DNA from: Archangiaceae bacterium
GTDB taxonomy: Bacteria > Myxococcota > Myxococcia > Myxococcales > Myxococcaceae
Length of the DNA stretch: 64,000 nt
Direction of reading: 5' to 3'
NCBI GenBank assembly: GCA_016714225.1
Contig: JADJNS010000012.1
Coordinates: 124,001-188,000, forward strand
The position numbers and the translations under genes are program-made. The notes below the pieces were generated by a model. That model was given only the letters and a program-made list of their open reading frames with translations, had not been told where the DNA came from and searched no databases. Numbering within the stretch: the first letter of the stretch is position 1; each line of letters starts with the position of its first letter. This document shows positions 57,583 to 64,000 of this stretch, piece by piece.

Positions 57583-58522
57583 CTGAATTGGTTCTCGCCT
57601 CGGCGCAGCCGCGCTCCGGGGAAGTTGCCCAGCTGGGGCAGCCCGGTCTTCATCTGGTTCAGGTTGGTCGAGGCGTTGGGCAGCACGCTGCCGCCGTTCG
57701 GCGCGATGCCCTGCTGCGCCTGGAACTGCGCGATGGGGATCACCACGCTCACCCCGTCGCCGTCGCACTGGCCGCTGCCGCTGACACAGGGCACCGGGTT
57801 CATCACCGGTGAGCCGTTGTCGGCGCGCACGAACTGGGCGCCCGCGGCGTTGGGGTTCTGGCCCGACTGTGCCAGCGCGGCCGCCGCGGCGCCGCCGTTG
57901 CGGTCAGAGCCGGGCCCGAGCGACACCACGTGGGTGACGATGTCGAAGCTCTCGGTGATCTTGCCCTCTTTCCAGGTCACGGTGAGGTGCACCTCGCGCA
58001 CCGCCTTGGTGATCTGATCGACCAGCTGCTGAAACTGGCCCTGCATCAGCCCGGCGGCGGGCCCCATCGCCCCGGCGATGCTCGAGGCGGGCGTGGGGCC
58101 GCTGGGGGCCGAGCCGGCCGGGGGCTTGCCGCCGCCGAACATGCCGGCGATGCCGTCCATCAGGCTGCCACCGCTGCCGCCGCCCATCGGCAGGTTGAAG
58201 ATCGCGCCGATCAGCTGGTCGGGCGACATGCCGTTGGTCTTGGGGGCCATCACCTTCGCGCGCCACTTGTACGAGGGCCAGCCTTCGTCAGAGAAGTCGC
58301 CCGCCTGCTCGTCGTCGTCGGTCTGAAAGCCCTTGTCGAACAGCTCTTGCTCGATGTCGGTCATCTTCGAGCGGGCGAGCAGCGTCGCGACGGTGAGCTT
58401 CTTGGCGTAGACGTGGCCGTACACGCTCGAGCTGTTGATGCTGAAGATGGCGGTGAGGCTGAGCGCCAGAATGCTGAGCGCCACCATCACTTCGAGCAGG
58501 GTGAAGCCGCGCGCGCGCTCAT
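57579..58522 (-). CDS. gspI: Type II secretion minor pseudopilin GspI, start frame broken
   Basis: About 313 residues if repaired. The ATG at 58522 overlaps the gspH stop (ATGA), the rule in this operon, but it reads into GC repeats as ATGAGCGCGCGCGCGGCTTC. The frame that encodes ARG|FTLLEVMVALSILALSL lies two bases off, and no start codon precedes the motif in that frame. A 2-bp (GC) surplus explains this: without it the protein begins MSARG|FTLLEV. The C-terminal half holds a long Gly/Pro/Ala insert (FGGGKPPAGSAPSGPTPASS), making it about twice the size of most GspI. Confidence 0.8.
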
Positions 58523-59229
58523 GACCGGGGCACCTCGAGCTCGTCGGCGACGATGGCGACCTTGCCGGTCAAGGGCGAGACCAGCAGGGTCCACGCGTTC
58601 TTGCCCTGCTTCACCGCGATCTGCGAGCGCTCGGTGAACCCCTGGGGAAAGAAGTACATGTACGCGGTGCCCTGCTTCACCGCTTCGCGCTGGTGCTTGG
58701 TCCACACCGTGATGCGCACCGCGTCGGGCAGCGCGCGCTCGGCGATCTCTTCGGTCGAGAACACGTCGAACTTGGCCTCTTCTTCGACGCGGCTCTTCTC
58801 GCGCGCCATCAGCTCTTGCGCGGTGGGCGCGCTGTCGTCGCTGCCCAGCGAGCGGAAGCGCTTGTCGTCTTCTTTCTTCTTCTTCTCGCGCTCGCGGTCT
58901 TTCTCGCTGTCGCGCAGGTCTTTGAGCTCTTCGTCGCGGTCTCTGCGCGCGGTGAGCCCCGACTTGGCGCACTCGGCGTGGTACTTCACCGGGCTGTCGT
59001 CGTCTTTGGTGCTGGGCAGCTCGAAGACCAGGCGGCAGGTCTTGCCGGTCAGCGCCGCCGAGTCGTAGAGCAGGCGAATGGTGCCGGCGAGCTCGGTGGC
59101 GCTCGCCTTCGCCTTGCTGCCGGTGAGCCCACCGATCGCCATCACCGCGCCCCCCGAGAGCAGGGCGATGATGCCGATCACGATGATCAGCTCGAGCAGG
59201 GTGAAGCCGTGACGCGTGCGGCGGCTCAC
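58519..59229 (-). CDS. gspH: Type II secretion pseudopilin GspH
   Basis: 236 residues from GTG 59229, overlapping the stop of the 42-residue ORF (GTGA). VSRRTRHG|FTLLELIIVIGIIALL is a consensus prepilin start with Glu +5. A highly charged stretch (RDSEKDREREKKKKEDDK, about 120-140) is an unusual insert in the middle of the GspH fold. The C-terminal strands (QGTAYMYFFPQGFTERSQIA) fit the family. Confidence 0.88.
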   Translation of the reverse strand: MSRRTRHGFTLLELIIVIGIIALLSGGAVMAIGGLTGSKAKASATELAGTIRLLYDSAALTGKTCRLVFELPSTKDDDSPVKYHAECAKSGLTARRDRDEELKDLRDSEKDREREKKKKEDDKRFRSLGSDDSAPTAQELMAREKSRVEEEAKFDVFSTEEIAERALPDAVRITVWTKHQREAVKQGTAYMYFFPQGFTERSQIAVKQGKNAWTLLVSPLTGKVAIVADELEVPRS

Positions 59230-59354
59230 ATGACCCTCTGAATCAGCTCGACCACCAGCCACACCGCCGCCCCCGCGCCGAGCGCCAACGCGATGGTCGC
59301 GGGCTTGAGCCCCGACTTCGCGTCGTCGTGCGGCTGTGGAGGCGAGGAGGTCAC
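59226..59354 (-). CDS. 42-residue single-span membrane protein in the gsp operon
   Basis: Starts at GTG 59354, one base after the gspG stop, and ends overlapping the gspH start. A short hydrophilic N-terminus (VTSSPPQPHDDAKSGLKP) precedes one membrane helix (ATIALALGAGAAVWLVVEL). Tight coupling on both sides and a clean transmembrane pattern support translation. No known T2SS component corresponds; it might be an assembly helper. Too short for family recognition. Confidence 0.5.
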   Translation of the reverse strand: MTSSPPQPHDDAKSGLKPATIALALGAGAAVWLVVELIQRVM

Positions 59355-59355
59355 T

Positions 59356-59769
59356 TCACTTCTTCCCCGACAGGTCGTCTTTGCTCGACAGGTCGGCCGA
59401 GTTGCCTTCGCCGCCGGGGGTGCCGTCGTCACCGTACGAGATGACCACCGGCTTGTTGCCCTCGAGCATGTACAGGAAGTCGTTGTTCCAGGGGTCTCTG
59501 GGAATCTTGTCGGTGATCTGCTCGTCGACGAGCGCCTTCAAGCCGGTGCCGGTGTCGGGGTACTTGTTCTTGCGCAGGTAGTACTGCTTGAGCAGGTCCA
59601 TGGTGGTGCCGATGTTGGTGCGGGTGGTGTCGACCTTCGCCTTGCTGAAGGTGGGCACCACCGCCACCGCCACCATGCCGGTGAGCAGGCCCAAGATCGC
59701 GATCACCACCAGGATCTCGAGCAGGGTGAAACCGCGCGCACGCCGCCTTTGAGTCTTGTTCGTCTTCAT
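59356..59769 (-). CDS. gspG: Type II secretion major pseudopilin GspG
   Basis: 137 residues, ATG 59769 with AAGGAG seven bases upstream, the best ribosome-binding site of the operon, as fits the major pseudopilin. RRRARG|FTLLEILVVIAILGLL prepilin motif, then the GspG signature (KAKVDTTRTNIGTTMDLLKQ, YYLRKNKYPDTGTGLKAL, IPRDPWNNDFLYML) with the Ca-site loop near the C-terminus. Confidence 0.95.
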   Translation of the reverse strand: MKTNKTQRRRARGFTLLEILVVIAILGLLTGMVAVAVVPTFSKAKVDTTRTNIGTTMDLLKQYYLRKNKYPDTGTGLKALVDEQITDKIPRDPWNNDFLYMLEGNKPVVISYGDDGTPGGEGNSADLSSKDDLSGKK

Positions 59770-59789
59770 CGATGGTCTCCTTGAAACGT

Positions 59790-59885
59790 TCAGCTGTAGA
59801 AGATGAGTCCCACTCCCAGCAGGGTGAGGGCCAACGCGAGCAGGGCGGCGGTGCCGACCTTCTGGATCCAGAAATCGGTCATCAT
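59790..59885 (-). CDS. 31-residue single-span membrane protein in the gsp operon
   Basis: ATG 59885 overlaps the gspF stop (ATGA), the coupling used throughout this operon. It encodes a short polar start (MMTDFWIQKVG) and one hydrophobic helix (TAALLALALTLLGVGLIFYS). A second ATG follows immediately (59882). No counterpart in standard T2SS gene lists. Supported only by coupling and composition. Confidence 0.45.
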   Translation of the reverse strand: MMTDFWIQKVGTAALLALALTLLGVGLIFYS

Positions 59886-61156
59886 CGAATCGCCGAGTTC
59901 ATCTGCAAGATGGGCATCAGAATCGAGAAGGCCACGAAGCCGACGCCGCCCGCCATCAGCACGATCATGATCGGCTCGAGCAGCGAGGTCAGCGCGCCGA
60001 TGCGCACGTTCACCTGCGACTCGTACGAGTCGGCGACGTTGACCAGCATGTCTTCGAGCTGGCCCGAGCGCTCGCCGATCGCCACCATGTGGTAGACGAG
60101 CGGAGGGAACTCGCCCGACCGCTTCAGCGGCGCCGCGATGCTCTCGCCCTCTCGAATCGAGTCGCGCGCCTTGTCGACCACGTCGGCCAGCACCTGGTTC
60201 GTCACCACGTTGCGGACGATGTCCATCGCGGTGAGCAGCGGCACGCCGCTCTTGAGCAGGGTGGCCAGGGTGCGGGTGAAGCGCGCCACCGCCAGCATGC
60301 GCACCAGGCCGCCCACCACCGGCATCTTGAGAAGCATGCGGTCCCACACCGGCTTGCCCTTCTCGCTGCGCGTCCACCGCACGAAGAACATCACCGACCC
60401 CACCACCGCGGGGATCACCACGAACCACCAGTCCTGCATGAAGTTCGAGCTGCCGATCAGCAGCCGCGTCGTCCACGGCAGGGCCACCTTCATGTCGGCG
60501 AAGATCTTGGTGACCTTCGGCACCACCACGGTGAGCAGCAGCACCATGATGCCGCCGCCGAACACCAGCATCACCAGCGGGTAGATCATGGTGCCGATCA
60601 CCCGCTGTTTCAGCCGCGCCTGACCCTCGGTGAACTCGGCCAGCCGCACCAGCACCGCGTCGAGCGCGCCCGAGTGCTCACCCGCCCGCACCATGTTGAT
60701 GTACAGCTTGCCGAACACCTTCTCGTGGTTCGTCATCGCGTCGGCGAGCGCGCTGCCCTCGTTGACGCGCTGCTTGATGTCGCTGAGCACGATCTTCAGC
60801 CGCTCTTTGTCGACCTGATCGACCAGCGCGTTGAGCGCCTCGACCAGCGCCACGCCCGCGCCCAGCAGGGTGGCCAGCTGGCGGGTCATGATCGCCACGT
60901 CGTCGGTGTTGATGCCGCCGCGGGTGAACCGCTTGAGGTTGACCTCGCTGTTGAGCGTCTCGCTCGCGCTCTTGGCGCCGGCCGCGCCCTTCATCGGCGC
61001 GCGGTTGCTCTTGCCCTCTGACTGCCCCACCACGTCGGTGAGGAACACGCCGTCTTTCTTCAGCAGGGTGCGCAGCGTCTTGGGCGAGTCGGCCTCTTTG
61101 AGGCCGGTGATCGTCTTGCCGGCCGCGTTGAGGCCCTTGAACTCGTAGACCGCCAT
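59882..61156 (-). CDS. gspF: Type II secretion inner-membrane protein GspF
   Basis: 424 residues. MAVYEFKGLNAAGKTITGLK start, two homologous GspF domains with three membrane helices in all: VALVEALNALVDQVDKERLK ... FGKLYINMVRAGEHSGALDA and PLLTAMDIVRNVVTNQVLAD ... LVYHMVAIGERSGQLEDMLV. An extended Ser/Lys-rich segment follows the first 35 residues. GspF is the platform protein that couples GspE to pseudopilus growth. CGGAG stands about ten bases before the ATG, inside the edge of a G/C-only tract. Confidence 0.95.
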   Translation of the reverse strand: MAVYEFKGLNAAGKTITGLKEADSPKTLRTLLKKDGVFLTDVVGQSEGKSNRAPMKGAAGAKSASETLNSEVNLKRFTRGGINTDDVAIMTRQLATLLGAGVALVEALNALVDQVDKERLKIVLSDIKQRVNEGSALADAMTNHEKVFGKLYINMVRAGEHSGALDAVLVRLAEFTEGQARLKQRVIGTMIYPLVMLVFGGGIMVLLLTVVVPKVTKIFADMKVALPWTTRLLIGSSNFMQDWWFVVIPAVVGSVMFFVRWTRSEKGKPVWDRMLLKMPVVGGLVRMLAVARFTRTLATLLKSGVPLLTAMDIVRNVVTNQVLADVVDKARDSIREGESIAAPLKRSGEFPPLVYHMVAIGERSGQLEDMLVNVADSYESQVNVRIGALTSLLEPIMIVLMAGGVGFVAFSILMPILQMNSAIR

Positions 61157-61169
61157 GATTCAGTGCTCC

Positions 61170-61275
61170 GGGCGGGGGGGGGGGGGGGCGCGCCCGCCGG
61201 GCGGGGGGGGGGGCCCCGCCGCCGCGCCCCGCCCCGGGGGGGGGGGGCGCCCCCCCCCCGGGGGGGCGGGCGCGA
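61170..61275. other. G/C-only tract between gspE and gspF
   Basis: About 105 bases of nearly pure G and C with G runs up to more than ten. gspE and gspF normally lie within a few bases of each other, so the 134-bp gap is anomalous. The sequence looks like failed base calling or a mis-assembled stretch. No gene, terminator or promoter is readable in it. Confidence 0.6.
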
Positions 61276-61290
61276 CGGCACCCGACGACA

Positions 61291-63087
61291 TCAGATGTCC
61301 TCCTGGGTGACCGAGAGCAGCTCGGCGATGGTGGTCTCGCCCGCGGCCACCTTGCGCGCGCCGTCTTCGAGCAGAATCAGCATGCCCTTCTCGACGGCCT
61401 TCTTCTTGATGCTGGCCGAGTCGACGTTCTTGAGCACCAGCTGTCGAATGTCGTCGTCGACCATGAGCAGCTCGTAGATGCCGCTGCGGCCGCGGTAGCC
61501 GGTCTTGTTGCACTCGGAGCAGCCCACCGCCTTGAACACCATGTCGCCGCCCAGCGCCTTGAAGCGCTCGCGGGTCATGGTCAGCTTCTCGAGCTCGGTG
61601 TCCGACGGGCGGTAGGGCTGGCGGCAGGCCGGGCACACCCGGCGCACCAGGCGCTGCGCCAGCACCGCGGTGAGCGAACTGGCCACCAAGAACGGCTCGA
61701 TGCCCATCTCGACCAGGCGGGTCACCGCGCCGGCCGCGTCGTTGGTGTGCACCGTCGAGAGCACCAGGTGGCCGGTGAGCGACGCCTGAATGGCGATCTC
61801 GGCGGTCTCTTTGTCGCGAATCTCGCCGACCATGATGATGTCGGGGTCCTGCCGCAGGAAGCTGCGCAGGCCGGCCGCGAACGTCAGCCCGATCTTCGGC
61901 TGAATCGCCATCTGGTTGATGCCCTTGAGCTGGTACTCGACCGGGTCTTCGACGGTGAGAATCTTGAGATCGGGCGTGTTGATGCGCGAGAGCGCCGCGT
62001 AGAGCGTGGTGGTCTTGCCCGAGCCGGTGGGGCCGGTGACCAGAATGATGCCGTGCGAGCGGTGAATGACCTCGTCGATGCCCTCGAGAATGTCCGAGCC
62101 CATGCCGATGGCCTCGAGCTCGAGCACGGTCGAGCTCTTGTCGAGCAGACGCAGCACGATGCGCTCGCCGTACGCCACCGGCACGGTCGAGACGCGAATG
62201 TCGATGTCGCGGCCGGCCAGCTTGATGCGAATGCGGCCGTCTTGCGGCAGGCGCTTCTCGGCGATGTTGAGCTGCGCCATGATCTTCACGCGGCTCAAGA
62301 TCGAGTTCTGGTACCGCTTGGGCGGCTTGATCACCTCTTGCAGCACGCCGTCGACGCGGAAGCGCACCGAGAGCTCTTTTTCCATCGGCTCGATGTGAAT
62401 GTCCGAGGCGCGCTCTTTCGCGGCGCGGTAGAGCAGCGAGTTGACCAGGCGAATGATCGGCGCCTCGTCTTCGTCGCTCTCGATGAGATCTTTCGACGAC
62501 TCGATCTCGGCCTCGGCCTTGTCGAGGTCGAGCGCCTCCATCTCGTCGACCACCTGCTCGGCCTCGTTGACCGAGCGGTCGTAGACCGAGTTGATGGCGT
62601 CGATGACCGTGCGCGCGGTGGCGATCGAGGGGCTGACGTCGCGCTGCAAGAGCATGCGGGCGTGGTCGAGCACCGCGGTGTCGAGCGGGTCGGCCACCGC
62701 CAGCTCGATCGACTCACCCGAGTCTTTGAGCGGAATGATGCGGGCCTGCTTGGCGAAGTTGATCGGCACCCGCTTCACCAGCTCGGTGTCGATGTCGTCG
62801 ACGCTGATGGTGGCCAGGTAGGGCAGGTCGAGCTGCGCGGCGATGGCGCGGGTCACGTCTTCTTCGCTGACCACCTTCATGCTCACCAGCACCTCGCCCA
62901 GGCGGCCGCCCTTCTCGGCCTGAACCTTCAGCGCCTCGTCGAGCTTCTCGGGCATCAGCCCGAACGACTGCACCAGAATCTGCCCGAGCGGCCGGCCGTA
63001 GAGATAGGCGGGCCCGTGCGCGACCACCTGGGTGCGCGTGGGTACGCTGTCGCTCTCGCCGAGCTGTTCGTCGGGCCCGTTCGCCAT
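61291..63087 (-). CDS. gspE: Type II secretion ATPase GspE
   Basis: 598 residues from ATG 63087 (TGATG overlap with gspD). N-terminal GspE_N/MshEN domain (GRPLGQILVQSFGLMPEKLD), N2 domain, then the ATPase core: Walker A GPTGSGKT, VEDPVEYQL, Walker B IIMVGEIRDKET, His-box GHLVLSTVHTND. The zinc tetra-Cys module CPAC ... CSEC is present near 500-535. It powers pseudopilus assembly at the inner membrane. Confidence 0.96.
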   Translation of the reverse strand: MANGPDEQLGESDSVPTRTQVVAHGPAYLYGRPLGQILVQSFGLMPEKLDEALKVQAEKGGRLGEVLVSMKVVSEEDVTRAIAAQLDLPYLATISVDDIDTELVKRVPINFAKQARIIPLKDSGESIELAVADPLDTAVLDHARMLLQRDVSPSIATARTVIDAINSVYDRSVNEAEQVVDEMEALDLDKAEAEIESSKDLIESDEDEAPIIRLVNSLLYRAAKERASDIHIEPMEKELSVRFRVDGVLQEVIKPPKRYQNSILSRVKIMAQLNIAEKRLPQDGRIRIKLAGRDIDIRVSTVPVAYGERIVLRLLDKSSTVLELEAIGMGSDILEGIDEVIHRSHGIILVTGPTGSGKTTTLYAALSRINTPDLKILTVEDPVEYQLKGINQMAIQPKIGLTFAAGLRSFLRQDPDIIMVGEIRDKETAEIAIQASLTGHLVLSTVHTNDAAGAVTRLVEMGIEPFLVASSLTAVLAQRLVRRVCPACRQPYRPSDTELEKLTMTRERFKALGGDMVFKAVGCSECNKTGYRGRSGIYELLMVDDDIRQLVLKNVDSASIKKKAVEKGMLILLEDGARKVAAGETTIAELLSVTQEDI

Positions 63088-64000
63088 CACTGCACCTCGA
63101 GCCGCTCGGGGCTCTGCACCGGTTGATTCTGGGGCGGCGGCTGGTTCGGCGCGGGCGCCGGGTTGCCGGGCGCCACCACCGGCTTCGCGTCGGGGGCCTT
63201 GCCGCCGGGGCTCGCCGTGGCGTCGCCGCGCGGCGCGTCGCCTCGGGGCGTCTCACTGCCCCGCGGAGTCGGGGCGTCGCCCTTGCTGCCGGGCTGGAAC
63301 AGCCGCTCGCCGGGCTGGCCGGGGCCGCCGTTCTCGAACTTGGTCAGCTCGTGGTTGACCGCCTGGGTCATGCGGGCGAGCGGGCCGGGCTTGCGCGAGA
63401 AGTCGATCGCCACGTCGTAGCCGCTGACCGCGCCGTAGAACTGCTCGACGAACTGCTGCCGCTCTTTCATCTTGCGCTCGAAGATGCGGCGGAAGTCGCT
63501 CGAGTCCTTGATGATGTACGGGGTCAAGAACAGCAGCAGGTTGGTCTTGATCTTCTGGTGGGTCTGCGAGCGGAACAGGTTACCCAGCAGCGGAATGTCG
63601 CCGAGAATGGGCACCTTCTTCACGCCCTCGATGGCGCGCTCTTGCATGATGCCGCCGATCACCACCGTCTCTTGATCGCGCGCGATGATGGTCGTCTTGG
63701 CGGTGCGCTTCGCGGTGGTGGGGCCGAGCACCGGGTCGCGCGAGGCGATCTCTTCGGTCTGCTCGTTGATGGTCATGCGCACGAAGTCGCCCTCGTTGAT
63801 CTGCGGCTTGATGGTGAGCTTGAGCTCGACGTTCTGGCGCTGAATCGGCGCGAACGCGCTGCCCAGGCCGCCGAGCAGCGAGGTGCCCAGGCCGGGAATC
63901 GCGCTCGACGCACCGGGTATCGACGAGGCCAGGCCGCCCAGCGACGAGGGGGCGAAGCCCGACTGAAACGGCACGTTCTGGCCGACGGTGATCTCGGCGT
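63087..64000 (-). CDS. gspD: Type II secretion secretin GspD, C-terminal part (cut by window edge)
   Basis: 304 codons of the secretin C-domain. EITVGQNVPF at the edge is the start of the secretin core. It is followed by QNVELKLTIKPQINEGDFVR, IARDQETVVIGGIMQERAIE, VKKVPILGDIPLLGNLFRSQ and TNLLLFLTPYIIKD, the conserved secretin signature. The Ser/Gly/Leu-rich loop near the edge is the beta-barrel lip. A Pro/Gly/Ala-rich tail of about 90 residues follows the S-domain. The N-domains and any gspC lie outside the window. Confidence 0.95.
   Translation of the reverse strand, partial: AEITVGQNVPFQSGFAPSSLGGLASSIPGASSAIPGLGTSLLGGLGSAFAPIQRQNVELKLTIKPQINEGDFVRMTINEQTEEIASRDPVLGPTTAKRTAKTTIIARDQETVVIGGIMQERAIEGVKKVPILGDIPLLGNLFRSQTHQKIKTNLLLFLTPYIIKDSSDFRRIFERKMKERQQFVEQFYGAVSGYDVAIDFSRKPGPLARMTQAVNHELTKFENGGPGQPGERLFQPGSKGDAPTPRGSETPRGDAPRGDATASPGGKAPDAKPVVAPGNPAPAPNQPPPQNQPVQSPERLEVQ

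Noticed and set aside
59354..59432. Longer version of the 42-residue ORF starting inside gspG
   Set aside because: That part is out of frame within a well-supported gene; GTG 59354 immediately after the gspG stop fits the operon's coupling.

Overview
The window is very GC-rich with dense genes, frequent GTG/TTG starts and many ATGA, GTGA, TTGA and TGATG stop/start overlaps. The gene content (paired PilT-like ATPases, FHA proteins, a sigma-54 activator, Ser/Gly-rich lipoproteins, a complete gsp operon, an spd/mitochondrial-type EF-G) points to a Myxococcota (delta-proteobacterial) chromosome. This is inferred from gene content only; there is no rRNA or other direct taxonomic marker. No tRNA, rRNA or CRISPR array was recognised.

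Layout. 1-2983: the start of an ABC exporter and two coupled PilT-like ATPases. 3005-5840: a decayed region with a frameshifted copy of a metalloprotease/TPR lipoprotein gene, the C-terminal end of a toxin-like ORF abutting a small immunity-like gene, and remnants of a transposase and an SDR gene. 5850-11544: a rhodanese and an operon (PepSY protein, imelysin, HTTM membrane protein, TonB receptor) behind a clear Fur box. 11700-14030: the intact second copy of the lipoprotein gene, another immunity-like gene and a leftover third copy of the lipoprotein 3' end. 14061-19494: YdeI-family protein, VWA lipoprotein with 21-bp repeats, DUF1624-type membrane protein, lipoprotein with sensor-like repeats, esterase.

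19539-28579: an FHA membrane protein followed by a TadE / TadG-like / TadE / periplasmic-protein cassette, a small Cys-rich protein, a short Flp-type pilin-like protein and a beta-barrel candidate. 28584-35396: MazF-like and nucleotidyltransferase genes, a YcaO-TfuA pair, an endonuclease/exonuclease/phosphatase protein, metallophosphatase, TSUP permease, SCP2-like protein. 35513-41038: acyl-CoA synthetase, EF-G and two unknowns. 41062-46416: a 908-residue unknown protein, three 136-residue paralogues each with its own intrinsic terminator, and an ECF sigma factor. 46474-52354: an FHA/sigma-54 activator (apparently frameshifted) divergent from a second TadE / TadG-like / TadE / periplasmic cassette. 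52472-64000: a type II secretion operon, gspD-E-F-G-H-I-J-K-L-M-N on the minus strand, with two tiny membrane ORFs flanking gspG.

Themes: (i) envelope and secretion machinery built on prepilin-peptidase substrates (T2SS pseudopilins, two Tad-type cassettes, a Flp-like peptide); (ii) duplication, with the lipoprotein genes, Tad cassettes and 136-residue proteins each in two or three copies; (iii) dispersed repeats that have entered coding sequence, lengthening the PilT C-terminus and the leader of a TadE prepilin. Two G/C-only tracts (about 75-140 and 61170-61275) look like poor sequence and weaken fine claims next to them.
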